From the NCBI RefSeq assembly GCF_003412465.1, contig NZ_QTJV01000002.1, forward strand, positions 62,001 through 126,000: DNA of 64,000 nucleotides, given 5' to 3'. The stretch comes from Chitinophaga silvisoli. Lineage in GTDB: Bacteria; Bacteroidota; Bacteroidia; Chitinophagales; Chitinophagaceae. Every line of letters starts with the position of its first letter. The first letter of the stretch is position 1. The translations under genes were made by a program, and so were the position numbers. Under the pieces are notes generated by a model. It was given only the letters and a program-made list of their open reading frames with translations, was not told where the DNA came from and made no database searches. Positions 43,814-53,115 of the stretch are shown piece after piece.

Positions 43814-44531
43814 TCAAACTAACAACTTCTCTAAAACATATTCTTCTACCCAACCTGGTATGTCATCGTCCATTACTTTAATTTCCTTTCCTTCTACTAT
43901 TTCAAGGATCAGACGATATTGTTCACCCGAGTTATCCAGAATAAAACAACGATAACAATAAGGGATCATAGCAGATAGTAAATCCATTGACCGGAAATAT
44001 CGTTCTTTGATTTTTTGTTCATCCACGGGATGCCCTCCCTTATTGACCCTTGCTGCAACTCTATTGATATTTATGCTTTCAGATTCTGTAGAAATGAAGT
44101 AGAGATAGTTTCTAAATCCATTTGCATGCGCACGCTGTAACATCTCCAGCTTGGATGGATGAGACATTACCGTTTCAAAAGAAAACGTTGCACCTTTTTC
44201 CAACAATAAATTTCTGAGTAAATCCGCGATTAATGCCGCTGTATAAGAATTTGTAGGCAACGGCACCTTTATTACATTATTAGCAAAGGAAAGATTCAAC
44301 TGATAGCCATCGGCAACTGCCTTCTGGTTTAAAGAAGATTGGGCTATAAATGAATTGAAAATGATCTTGATTTGCCTCCAGGCCATAGTCTGCCAGGTTA
44401 ACAAACCCTTTTTCCCGACAGGATTTTTCAATATCGTCTGCATTTATATATGGCCCTGTTGTTACAAACTTCTGAATTTCCTTGATAATGGTACTCCTAC
44501 CGGATCCATTTGGACCAGCAAAAACACGCAT
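43814..44531 (-). pseudogene. Zeta-toxin-like kinase, frameshifted
   Basis: The first part starts at the ATG at 44529-44531 and holds the Walker A motif AGPNGSGRST and YINADDIEKS, as in zeta-toxin/UMP-kinase-like proteins. At about 44350 the frame breaks by one nucleotide (GLEANQDHF in one frame, NSFIAQSSLNQ in the next). The second frame continues FSFETVMSHPSKLEMLQRA, NRVAARVNKGGHPVDEQKI and KERYFRSMDLL, the usual core of the family, to 43814. The joined product would be about 237 residues. Zeta toxins phosphorylate UDP-activated sugars or other nucleotides. The gene lies 5 bp after a putative antitoxin. One indel makes it inactive unless it is a sequencing error. Confidence 0.8.
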
Positions 44532-44536
44532 CTTTT

Positions 44537-44878
44537 TTAATGGCCTTTGACATGCAGCACAACCCCTTTCGTTAAAACTCTTGTTCTGACAGTTGCGGGC
44601 TTACGATCAACGGGAGCTATTTTTACAACAGTACCGTCTATCGATTTTTTGACTACCCAGCCATCTTCAATAACCGTTACTGGAATATTCATTGCTTTAT
44701 TTTCATTAATGGCATTAGCAGCTGCAGCCCTGGCAATAGCAGCAAGAAAGTTTCTGTCATTGATATCTTCTACTTCACTCAATGTTCTGTAAGGCCATGC
44801 ACTATCATGCCTGTGTCTCCGGATGAAACCAGGGTACATACCATGAGTCCTTTTCCCTCTTCTTTTTGGATTTGGCAT
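44537..44878 (-). CDS. Putative antitoxin partner of the zeta-like toxin
   Basis: This 113-residue basic protein begins MPNPKRRGKRTHGMYPGF, has a helical middle (RNFLAAIARAAAANAINEN) and ends in a beta-rich part (VTVIEDGWVVKKSIDGTVVK, RVLTKGVVLHVKG). It ends 5 bp before the toxin gene starts, the layout of a toxin-antitoxin operon with the antitoxin first. Its sequence does not resemble the classical epsilon antitoxin. The role is inferred from the neighbour only. Confidence 0.6.
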   Translation of the reverse strand: MPNPKRRGKRTHGMYPGFIRRHRHDSAWPYRTLSEVEDINDRNFLAAIARAAAANAINENKAMNIPVTVIEDGWVVKKSIDGTVVKIAPVDRKPATVRTRVLTKGVVLHVKGH

Positions 44879-45009
44879 TTCATTAAGATTTTATGTAGCT
44901 CTTATCCTAAAATTACAAATTTAAAGGCAAATGAGGTGAAGCCGGACAAACAATCTTATACGAGTATAAATAAAAAAGTACGCACAATGCAGGCTTTCAA
45001 AAAATTTCG

Positions 45010-45042
45010 GCGGACTGTGGGGAACAAATGTCGAACCAATTT
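45010..45042 (-). repeat. Right copy of the 33-bp tRNA-3'-end-like direct repeat (scar D)
   Basis: It starts gcggactgtggggaac and ends tcgaaccaattt, and matches 29210-29242 at 27 of 33 positions without gaps in the same orientation. It lies in the gene-free stretch 44879-45670. Together the two copies bracket 15.8 kb with the defence genes, tRNA-Asp and the zeta cassette. Apart from the hairpin at 45371 I see nothing else in that stretch. Confidence 0.5.
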
Positions 45043-45370
45043 AAGGCTGATTTTATCCAAAACCTATGATTATATTAGCGAAATATTTTATTAAAACAAT
45101 TATAAAAAATTGTACTGGACCCATCTTTTCTGATATTACTCAAACTTCAAAACGAGGTTACTTCCTGCCTCGAATGACGAAAATAAAGCTATCAATTTTA
45201 GGGCTCATGAGTGACTTAAGAGAATGTTGTGTTAAATATTTTCACCTAATAGTAAGATTTTGCGGAATATCCCTCAGCAATACCTCTCATTGATTTAAAT
45301 TGAGGGTAGGAATTGAATACGTATTTCAACCTTACAAATGATTAACAATGATAAGACAATCCAAACTAAA

Positions 45371-45400
45371 AAGCCCTCAAATCTATTGATCTAAAGGCTT
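45371..45400. terminator. Terminator-like hairpin
   Basis: aagccctcaaat (45371-45382) and atctaaaggctt (45389-45400) pair imperfectly. A tract of T follows on the plus strand and A precedes, so it could work in both directions. No gene directly uses it. Confidence 0.5.
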
Positions 45401-45670
45401 TTTTGTTTTTTACTCGCTACATAGACTGTGACAACCTAATGTCCGTTCATTACTTCATCATAACTTGTAAATAATACGAACTCCAAAATAACAATATCTA
45501 CTTCTTCAATTATTAAATCGTCTAAGGATTCTATAGTAACAATCGACCTTGCCAGGATCATCACAAGCTGGGATAAAGACGCGGAGACCCCGTACGGCTA
45601 TCCTGCTAGTCTAAGATCCGATCGACTATTTAGCTCACATCATACCTGAATAAACATCTAATATCAATCA

Positions 45671-46222
45671 TCAAAGTTTGGCTTTCCCAGCAACCTCAAA
45701 AGAGTCTTCCAGCAAATGATAGCGAGTGAGCAGGCCGTTTTCGACAACGATATCAATACTGAACTCAGACTTCATTACTTTGTTATTCTTTTTCATGCGG
45801 GATTCAAGATAACCCAGGATGACAACTCTATTCCCTTTGCTTAATATATCTGTAAACTCCAGCTTTTCCGGTGTAATGTTTTCTCTTAGCAGTCTGAAGT
45901 GTTCTGTGATCGCTACGCGTCCTATCCTTTTACCAATCCAGGGAACGTTCTTCGTATCGCCGGGAATGAACAATTCCGCTTTTTCGTCGAAACTTTTGGC
46001 CAGTTCTTCCGGAGTTGCACCTGATTTGAATTTTTCAAAAAATGCAGTCACAACTGCTAAGGCAGTTGAGTCCTGAGCAACAAACTTTGCATCCGCTTCA
46101 AAAAGTATATTGTTTGATTGGTGGTTTCCTGCTGTACCGCTTAGGGTAGTAACTTTTATATTGTTACTCAAAGAAGCTATTGCCATTAAGGCCAATCCTG
46201 ACATTAAAACTATTCTTTTCAT
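45671..46222 (-). CDS. Exported SnoaL/NTF2-like protein
   Basis: This 183-residue protein has an N-terminal signal peptide (KRIVLMSGLALMAIASLS) and an NTF2-like cone fold from about residue 55: ALAVVTAFFEKFKSGATPEELAKSF, DEKAELFIPGD, GRVAITEHFRLLRENI, RVVILGYLESRM and FSIDIVVENGLLTRYHLLEDSF. Such domains bind or isomerise small molecules; no catalytic residue can be fixed here. It lies downstream of a Crp/Fnr gene on the same strand (122 bp gap) and of a broken dehydrogenase gene, which may form one regulated group. Confidence 0.82.
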   Translation of the reverse strand: MKRIVLMSGLALMAIASLSNNIKVTTLSGTAGNHQSNNILFEADAKFVAQDSTALAVVTAFFEKFKSGATPEELAKSFDEKAELFIPGDTKNVPWIGKRIGRVAITEHFRLLRENITPEKLEFTDILSKGNRVVILGYLESRMKKNNKVMKSEFSIDIVVENGLLTRYHLLEDSFEVAGKAKL

Positions 46223-46344
46223 TTTTTTTAGTTTTTGTTATGTCAAAATTAGATCGCCCGTTTGTAAACAGAAATGATGTTTGATAAAAACGGAATGTGA
46301 CAATTGTCAATAGATTTATCAGATACCTTTTCTGATAACGATTA

Positions 46345-46935
46345 TCAATTTGTAGTCTTCCTTTGTGCTGCCTGTTTTCTAATACGGCTCAGCGTTTCCC
46401 TTGTGATGCCCAAAAACGAAGCAATCATATACAAAGGTATCCGGTTATAAAGTGTAGGATAGCTGTTTACAAAATTCTCATACCTGGTATCCGCTGGTTC
46501 ACTGATGTTGCTGAAAATCCTGTTCTGATGCGCTTCAAAGTTTCTTGCTGTCAGTTTATCGATCATTCTACGAAAATTTGGGATAGTCGCAATAAGATGA
46601 TCCCATGTTTCCCTGGAAAACCACATCAACTCACTATTCTCAAGGGCTTCGATGTAACAATTACTTTGCTCACCAGACAAGAAACTTGTAAAATCAGATA
46701 TCCACCAGTTCTCTACAGCAAATTTCATGGTGTATTCCTGCCCATCTTCTCCTTTGCGGAACAAACGGAAAGCTCCTTTTGTAACAAAGCCAATAAAGTC
46801 ACTCACCTTACCTTCTTCAAGCAGGTAGTGACTTTTTCGGATTTTTTTTGACACCGTGACTTGTCTTACAAGCTCCAGCTCACTTTCCGTGAATCCTCCC
46901 TTTTCAACAAGGTATTTTGCGAAAAACTCAAACAT
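46345..46935 (-). CDS. Crp/Fnr-family transcriptional regulator
   Basis: This 196-residue regulator has a cNMP-like barrel (about 20-115, SHYLLEEGKVSDFIGFVTKGAFRLFR) and a C-terminal winged helix (about 150-190, IPLYMIASFLGITRETLSRIRK). It is the same subfamily as the regulator at 11434 (both have a WWISD motif in the barrel) and probably controls the neighbouring dehydrogenase and SnoaL-like genes. Ligand-binding residues of true CRP are not conserved. Confidence 0.9.
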   Translation of the reverse strand: MFEFFAKYLVEKGGFTESELELVRQVTVSKKIRKSHYLLEEGKVSDFIGFVTKGAFRLFRKGEDGQEYTMKFAVENWWISDFTSFLSGEQSNCYIEALENSELMWFSRETWDHLIATIPNFRRMIDKLTARNFEAHQNRIFSNISEPADTRYENFVNSYPTLYNRIPLYMIASFLGITRETLSRIRKQAAQRKTTN

Positions 46936-47031
46936 GTTAGACGGCTTTTGACAAATTTATTCAAAAGTCCGCAAACAGTTTATTTCGGATAAAATAAGTA
47001 TGCTGCAAATCAATAGCCGCCCGTAGTGTGC

Positions 47032-47798
47032 CTATTTCATTAAACTTAAATTAGTCAGGCCTCCATCAGACAAGATCTCTGTACCTACAATGAAAGCTGA
47101 ATCATCAGATGCAAGAAATGCTGCAGCTTTCCCGATATCAGCAGGTATCCCTTGTCGTCCTACTGGCGTAATATCAGTCCAGATTTTTTTGACACTTTCA
47201 ACTTGTTCTTCCGGCACAATCTTTCCAAACACAGGCGTGTCTATAGAGCCGGGAGATAAAGTGTTTACTCTTATCTTTCTTGATAAAAGATCAAGTGATA
47301 AACCTTTAGCAAGAGAAATAACAGCCGCTTTTGCAGCACCGTAAATGGTCATGCCGGGAACTGCGCGATGAGCAGCGCTTGAACCGATCAGAATGATGGA
47401 TGCGCCATCATTTAGATAGGGCAATGTTTTTTAACAGTGAAATATGTGCTTTTAAGGTTCAGGTCCATATACAGGTCAAAACTTTCCTCTGTCACATCTT
47501 CAATGCCAGCCATTGGCACCCCATCAACAATTCCTCCTGCATTTACCACGAGTGTATCGATCTTGCCAAATTTTTCATAAGTGAGCTTGAATATAGTTTC
47601 CAGGTCACTCAGCTTGGTTACATCTCCTTTAATACCTATAAATGCCTCACCAAGTGCTTTGGCGGAACTATCCAGTGTTGCCTGGTTTCTTCCTGTGATC
47701 ACACCCATAGCACCTTCATTTTTTAATGCTTCTGCTATGCCGAAACCTATACCACTATTACCTCCGGTAATTACGGCTACTTTGTTTTTTAATTTCAT
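47032..47798 (-). pseudogene. Short-chain dehydrogenase, frameshifted
   Basis: Two overlapping minus-strand frames make one classical SDR of about 255 residues. The first (47798 to about 47430) holds VAVITGGNSGIGFGIAEAL and LVVNAGGIVDGVP; the second (about 47424 to 47032) holds SIILIGSSAAHRAVPGMTIY, YGAAKAA with the Y-x-x-x-K motif, and a full Rossmann C-terminus ending DGGLTNLSLMK. The break lies at a run of six A (codons GTT AAA AAA CAT); one extra A would restore LPYLNDGASI. It is a pseudogene, or expressed through slippage at the A run, or a sequencing error. Confidence 0.8.
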
Positions 47799-48730
47799 TT
47801 TTTGAAGTATTTATTACCATGCAAAGTTGAAGATTTCGGCATCTGCCAGAAAGGACATTTGATAATAAAGCACTGTGACAAATGTCAATAAAATGTTTTC
47901 ATAACTTATTTTATTGTTTATTATCTATCGGTCTCACCCTAAACGAAAGGGGCCTATCCAAAGTCGCTCAATAGATTTGCAAAGACAATGTTAATACTTA
48001 ATTTATCCCGTTATTTTTGATAATCAACAATTTATAATTTTAATAATTTTTATTTAACTTAATAGTTGTCGATAATTAAAATAATAATTAAAATAATTTT
48101 GCAAGACATTATAATGTTTAACCTAAGAGGTAGGGCTAAAAATTTTGTAATAGATGAGTCATGTTATTGAAATTTCAATTCCTCTTTGTCCGATTCCATT
48201 GCTAAGGTAATAGCCCAGGCAAGGAGAAAAGTTTAATACGATATTGTTAGAAACGTATTGGGAAATAGGTATGCTCATTATTGAGGATGAGCAAATGGTA
48301 AAAACCAGGCGGAATACGGGGGAGCAGTTCTGAAAAACCTTGCTGCTCAACTAACCCTTGATTCGGAAAGGGTTTTGATGAGAGTAACTTAAGGAATATG
48401 CGGCATTTTTTTCTGGCATTTCAGATTTGGGACGCGGTGGGTCCTGAATTGAGTTGAACTCATTATCGAATTATAAGCAAAATTGAGAACCAGTCTTTAG
48501 GATGCTTCTGGTTAGTCACGCTATTGACGGCAATTGGAATAGCCGTACATTACAACGTACCGTTGATAGTCAATATTTAGGAAGTTCAAATCTCAACCCA
48601 AATTCCTTGATAAAATTTTCATCTCTATGGTATTTACTACTCACAGAGTCAAAGAGAATATTTTCTATGCTGATAAATTAGAGCAAATTTGCCTAATATT
48701 ATAATATTCCCTTTTTTCAGTCTTAAACTC
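47799..48730. other. AT-rich gene-free stretch
   Basis: I find no convincing gene in these 930 bp. Around 48000-48140 the sequence is extremely AT-rich. A small minus-strand frame at 48159-48350 has no recognisable features. Probably decayed DNA. Confidence 0.45.
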
Positions 48731-48799
48731 TCTCTTATTTTTGGACAAAGTTTGTTCTGGGTCTTCTGGACCTATAGTAGCCTTTATGCCAGGAAGAAA

Positions 48800-49180
48800 G
48801 ATAATACCACTGAGGCATCTACTACAACAAAATGGGAAAACTTATACTGTCAATGAATCCAAGAGAGTAACAGGTTAAGAATCAGCTTTTGTGGATTCCT
48901 ATATCTACAAAGGATCAAACTTCACTTCTTTTAACCTTGATGTAGAAGGATCAAACCTCCCTTTTGAAATGTACACAAGTATTGATGGACCTTTAAATGC
49001 CATAGGTCATTTTAATGATGTATCTTTTCGCTGGATAAAGGACAAATATTTTGGTGGTGAAGGTTATGATATAATTGATGCTGATGTGAACATCTAGGTA
49101 CGTTTGTATCACACATTAAAATACATCTGGAACTAAGAACGTAACAGGAACTTTTACTATCAATCAACCAGCACAGTAAT
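48800..49180 (+). pseudogene. Decayed gene for a probable exported beta-rich protein
   Basis: One frame reads NGKTYTVNESKRVTG, then a TAA, then ESAFVDSYIYKGSNFTSFNL, PFEMYTSIDGPLNAIGHFND and FRWIKDKYFGGEGYDIIDAD up to a TAG at 49095. After a frame change NVTGTFTINQPAQ and a stop follow at about 49140-49180. The pattern of an internal stop plus a frameshift points to a broken gene of an unknown beta-rich secreted family. A short protein from the GTG at 48891 (68 residues) cannot be excluded. Confidence 0.4.
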
Positions 49181-49245
49181 ATTATGATTGAAGCCACTAT
49201 GTAATTATATAATTGGTAACTTAACAGAGATGAAATTTACCTAAA

Positions 49246-50421
49246 ATGAAAAATTATATACTTATTACATGGATAATTATTTCCATGATATTTAACGCAT
49301 GTAACACACAAAATAAAAATCCCTCAAGTGATTCCATACTTTTAAAAGAAAATGAATTATTAAAGAGGGAATTGAATATTAAGCAGGAGGAACTGAATTT
49401 AGAAAAAGAAGCTGCAAAAAAATTAACACATACAGAACCAGACATACCTGTTTCTGAATTATATAAAAGGGTAAAACAGGGAGTGTTCTTGGTATATGTG
49501 TTAGGGAATAATACTGATGCAATAGGTTCAGGATTTTTTCTGGATAAAAAAGGTGTAGCAATTAGTAACTATCATGTATTTGAAAATGCTCAAAAGGGAA
49601 TTGTTATATTAGATAATGGAGAGAAGGAGATGATTACAAAAATTATCTATACAAATAAGGAACTTGATTATGTAATTTTTAAGGTGGGGCTCGGGGATGA
49701 TGAAAAATATTTCCCTTTAAATATATCTAATAGACTGCCAGACATAGGAGAATCCTGTTTTGCAATTGGTAACCCCAAAGGATTAAGTCAAACTCTTTCT
49801 ATTGGTAATATATCAGGATATAGAAATAACAATAACCAACATTATATTCAAACTACAGCAGAAATCACACATGGAAGCAGTGGCGGCCCATTGTTTGACA
49901 AGCATGGAGATGTAATAGGCATAACCACTATGGGATTAGATGAAGCCAATCTTAATTTTGCTATTGAACTTAATGCTATTCCATATTCGAGTTATCTAAA
50001 TGAATCAAATAATGAAACTATTACAAATAAGAATGTTTCATTCGATCAAGTAAAAACAATTATTGCTGCCTATTATGAGTGCCTTTCAAAAAAGAATTAT
50101 AATAGATTAGCAAGTTTTTATGCTCCTACCTTAGAAAGATACTATACTTATTTTAACCTCCCTCAACAAAAAGCAATCATTAATGCCAGCGAATATTTTG
50201 ATAAATATAAAATCATCCAAGCTAATGTTCTAATAAACTGGCAAACTTTCAGAGTGGAAAATTTAAATGATGGGAATATTATGGTTACTTTCAATATGGA
50301 TTATATACTTCAAAGAATTCAAGCCAATAAACCCACCAGATTTAATCTTGACATTAATATACTTATGATGCCTGACCTTAAAATTAAAAGTATCTTTGAA
50401 AATATTATTTCTAAGGCTTAA
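49246..50421 (+). CDS. Trypsin-like serine protease, lipoprotein
   Basis: This 391-residue protein starts with a lipoprotein signal (IFNAC, lipid Cys19), then a coiled-coil-like linker (about 30-62). The S1/HtrA-type protease domain (about 75-255) has an intact triad: His110 in ISNYHVF, Asp141 in ELDYVIF and Ser212 in HGSSGGP. No PDZ domain follows; instead about 265-391 looks like an NTF2-like domain (VKTIIAAYYECLSKKNYNRL, FYAPTLERYYTYF). The lipid anchor places it in the periplasm or on the outer membrane. It stands alone in an AT-rich region, which suggests transfer. Confidence 0.88.
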   Translation: MKNYILITWIIISMIFNACNTQNKNPSSDSILLKENELLKRELNIKQEELNLEKEAAKKLTHTEPDIPVSELYKRVKQGVFLVYVLGNNTDAIGSGFFLDKKGVAISNYHVFENAQKGIVILDNGEKEMITKIIYTNKELDYVIFKVGLGDDEKYFPLNISNRLPDIGESCFAIGNPKGLSQTLSIGNISGYRNNNNQHYIQTTAEITHGSSGGPLFDKHGDVIGITTMGLDEANLNFAIELNAIPYSSYLNESNNETITNKNVSFDQVKTIIAAYYECLSKKNYNRLASFYAPTLERYYTYFNLPQQKAIINASEYFDKYKIIQANVLINWQTFRVENLNDGNIMVTFNMDYILQRIQANKPTRFNLDINILMMPDLKIKSIFENIISKA

Positions 50422-50495
50422 GTTTATAATCGTGACATATAAAAGTAGCAGAGGCAAGGCTAATTGCTTAATGTAATTTGTGGTTAAAGAGAGTA

Positions 50496-50933
50496 TTAGG
50501 ATCGAGCCAATAATTCTAATCTAAATTTAGCATTTGCCCATATATTAGTTGCTATAGCCATAAATCCACAAAGATATGTGCTTAGAATTGGAATAAATAT
50601 ACTACTCATTTCATTTTCCTCTCCTCGATAAAACCTTGACCAAACCTCCCATGTAAAGGTTATAGCGAAAAACCAGCAAGTAAATATTATAAAATATTTG
50701 GCCATCTGTTTTTGATATGGCAGCTGGTACAACAAATAAGGGATATAAGTAACAATTACTCTAACCAGTTTATGTCCTAAATAAAATGAAGCTGGATATT
50801 TAATCCAATTGTTAATGTTTATTACATCTACCCATATAGAATAGAAAAGTATACCTGTTGGAAGCAAAAATGAATATATACTTGCCAATATTATGAAGAA
50901 GAAAGTATAGAATAATTTCCTTTGGGGTTTCAT
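50496..50933 (-). CDS. Four-helix membrane protein of unknown function
   Basis: This 145-residue protein has about four membrane helices: FYTFFFIILASIYSFLLPTG, VIVTYIPYLLYQLP, YFIIFTCWFFAITFTW and SIFIPILSTYLCGFMAIATN. I do not recognise the family and see no catalytic motif. It is convergent with the protease gene and has no operon partner. AT-rich like its neighbour. Confidence 0.55.
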   Translation of the reverse strand: MKPQRKLFYTFFFIILASIYSFLLPTGILFYSIWVDVININNWIKYPASFYLGHKLVRVIVTYIPYLLYQLPYQKQMAKYFIIFTCWFFAITFTWEVWSRFYRGEENEMSSIFIPILSTYLCGFMAIATNIWANAKFRLELLARS

Positions 50934-51147
50934 GATCTAAATTTTATTCTTTCTTTGCACCAAGCTATGTTGAATAATATAAAAAGTGAAAAATGGATAT
51001 AAACTTTTAAACTTGTTCTAAGGAAGTGAAAATATTTCTACAAAAAGAGTATCACTACCTGCTGTGATACCTCGTAAGGCAAGATATCCCCTAAATAGCG
51101 AATAGGAGCAAAAACCTTCTAGCAGAGAATTCCCCCTAAAACAAAAA

Positions 51148-51173
51148 TGCCCATAGATTTTAATCTATGAGCA
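51148..51173 (-). terminator. Terminator of the tRNA-Ser gene
   Basis: tgcccatagatt (51148-51159) pairs with aatctatgagca (starting 51162), followed on the minus strand by TTTTTG. It stands 15 bp past the tRNA 3' end. Confidence 0.85.
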
Positions 51174-51188
51174 CTTTCTAATTACTTG

Positions 51189-51277
51189 CGGTGAGAGAGG
51201 GATTCGAACCCTCGGTACAGTTTAACCCGTACGACGGTTTAGCAAACCGTTCCTTTCGGCCACTCAGGCATCTCACC
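51189..51277 (-). tRNA. tRNA-Ser (GCT)
   Basis: The 89-nt minus-strand gene has acceptor GGTGAGA/TCTCACC, anticodon stem ACGGT/ACCGT with loop TTGCTAA, a long variable arm (cgtacgggttaaactgtacc) typical of class II tRNAs, T arm GAGGG TTCGAAT CCCTC and discriminator G73. Anticodon GCT reads AGC and AGU. CCA is not encoded. Confidence 0.97.
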
Positions 51278-51478
51278 GAAACTTCCCCGTTAGGGGTTGC
51301 AAAAATAATAATATTTCTTAATTCTCCAAAAGCAATTAAAAAAAATTATAAAAATCCCTATTCGTTATCATTATCACAAATTATCACACCCCCATTTTTA
51401 TCCCGGATTAATCCGTTACCTTGTTAATACCATTTGCGAACTAATTCTGCCAGCCACTTACTTAAAACCTACAAACTG

Positions 51479-52558
51479 ATGAAAGTATTCACTGACGTAC
51501 TTACTGACCCTGTTTACATCCAATCACACAAACCCGATTCCGCATTCCGGAAATTCCTGAAATCGATGATCCGTGACGAACGCGACCTTCCATTTCTCTA
51601 CCTCACTATCGAGCTCACCTTCACACTGCTCCCCCTGGCCATCCTCTTATTCCTGCCATTACCCACATGGCTCTGGTGGACCGCAGCCGCTGCCTTTACG
51701 GTTTTGAACAACTTCAGGTATAAAGGCCCTTTTGGCCTCATGCTTCACTGCACCAGTCACCGGGTGTTCTTTGTAAAAAAATACCAGCTCCTCAATCATT
51801 ACCTCCCCTGGGTGATCGGCCCTCTCTTTGGCCAGACACCTGAAACATATTATAGTCACCACATCGGTATGCACCACCCGGAAAATAACATGCCTGATGA
51901 TGACAGCTGTACCATGCCCTATCAGCGCGACTCCATCCGGGGCTTCAGCCGCTACCTGGGCAGCTTTTTCTTTGCCGGTGTCGTACACCTGGCCATGTAT
52001 TTCATTAAAAAGAACCGTAAAAAACTCCTGGTACGCTCCGTAAGAGGGGAGATGCTGTATATATTAATGTGTATAGGTCTCTCTTTTGTTAACTTCCCGG
52101 CTACACTGGTAGTATTTATCCTGCCATTTGTGATTTCCAGGATCATTATGATGCTCGGTAATTGGGCCCAACACGCGTTCATCTGTGCCGGCGACCCGGA
52201 CAATTCCTATAAAAACAGTATCACCTGTATCAATACAAAGTATAATCACAAGTGCTGGAACGATGGTTACCACATCAGCCACCACATTAAACCCAGCATG
52301 CATTGGACCGAACATCCCCATTATTTCAGAAAGACCCTGCATGAATATATTGAGAATGAAGCGATCGTATTCGATGGCATCCACTTCCTTCATGTATGGC
52401 TATGGCTCATGACCAAGCGGTATGACCTGCTGGCAAAACATTATGTCAATATTGGGAACCGGTTTAGTTCAGATGAGGAAGTGATGGCTTTCCTGAAACA
52501 GCGGACGAAGAAAATTGACCTGGCAAACATACCGGCGGCTTCGGTAGCGGCTGCATAA
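51479..52558 (+). CDS. Fatty acid desaturase-family membrane protein
   Basis: This protein of 359 residues starts at the ATG at 51479; an earlier in-frame start would add 15 residues. It has paired membrane helices (about 43-75, 172-188, 200-235) and the di-iron histidine boxes of the membrane desaturase/hydroxylase superfamily: H90-CTS-H94, HHIGMHH at 127-133, and YHISHHI near 258. GPFGLMLHCTSHR and NWAQHAF are typical of Bacteroidota members. The product should insert a double bond or hydroxyl group into an acyl chain or lipid in the inner membrane; the exact position is unknown. It lies near fabF but on a separate transcript. Confidence 0.88.
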   Translation: MKVFTDVLTDPVYIQSHKPDSAFRKFLKSMIRDERDLPFLYLTIELTFTLLPLAILLFLPLPTWLWWTAAAAFTVLNNFRYKGPFGLMLHCTSHRVFFVKKYQLLNHYLPWVIGPLFGQTPETYYSHHIGMHHPENNMPDDDSCTMPYQRDSIRGFSRYLGSFFFAGVVHLAMYFIKKNRKKLLVRSVRGEMLYILMCIGLSFVNFPATLVVFILPFVISRIIMMLGNWAQHAFICAGDPDNSYKNSITCINTKYNHKCWNDGYHISHHIKPSMHWTEHPHYFRKTLHEYIENEAIVFDGIHFLHVWLWLMTKRYDLLAKHYVNIGNRFSSDEEVMAFLKQRTKKIDLANIPAASVAAA

Positions 52559-52685
52559 TAAATAATAAAAGGAACGGCTATTTGATAAATGGCTGTTTAC
52601 TTTTTAATAATAGGAACAATGGGGTAAATGAGGAAAAAGGCCTGAAAATGGTGCAAGGGGATTGAAAAAAGAGAAGCAGGGTCTT

Positions 52686-52814
52686 CAATAAAAGAAGTAT
52701 GTCAATAAAAAGAAGGTGGTCAATTAATAAAGGTATCACAAATAAAAGGAGGTATCTCAAATAACAGTAGGCATCACAAATAAAAGAAGGTATCACAAAT
52801 AAAAGGAGGTGTCC
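52686..52814 (+). repeat. 19-bp tandem repeat, about seven copies
   Basis: The last four units are clear 19-mers of the form caaataaaagaaggtatca (52739-52814). The first three are more diverged and shorter or shifted. They fill part of the 557-bp gap between the desaturase gene and fabF. No frame is conserved through them. The remaining gap, 52815-53072, shows no gene. Confidence 0.75.
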
Positions 52815-53072
52815 ATAAACAGGGGATCTCACCGCCCCCTCATACGCCTAATAAAATCACAAAAATACCCTGTTCCTCCCTCAAAACCCTTTTTACTACC
52901 AGCCTGAACAGCCTGATACTCATCATCCACCCGACAAATTTTTATCAAATCATTCCCGACAAACTCAATACGGGAGGCCCTCCAACGCCTCCCACCCCCC
53001 AACTTTCCCCCATTCTTTCTGCATTATATTATATAATTCTTATGATTATGCATAAACATAAGAATAAGTGCC

Positions 53073-53080
53073 TAAATTTG
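53073..53080 (+). promoter_or_regulatory. Candidate fabF -7 box
   Basis: TAAATTTG matches the Bacteroidota -7 consensus TAnnTTTG and lies 36 bp before the fabF start. No clear TTG element is seen at the expected upstream distance. Confidence 0.5.
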
Positions 53081-53115
53081 CGCTCTAACTTTCGATTTTA
53101 AAGTTCAAAAGCAAT

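Noticed and set aside
47420..47440. Programmed -1 frameshift site (A AAA AAC) in the SDR gene
   Set aside because: The heptamer is present but its phase relative to the codons (AAA AAA CAT) is wrong for the classical two-codon slip; plain A-run slippage or an indel is more likely.
48159..48350. 63-codon minus-strand frame in the AT-rich gap
   Set aside because: No recognisable domain and no supporting neighbour.
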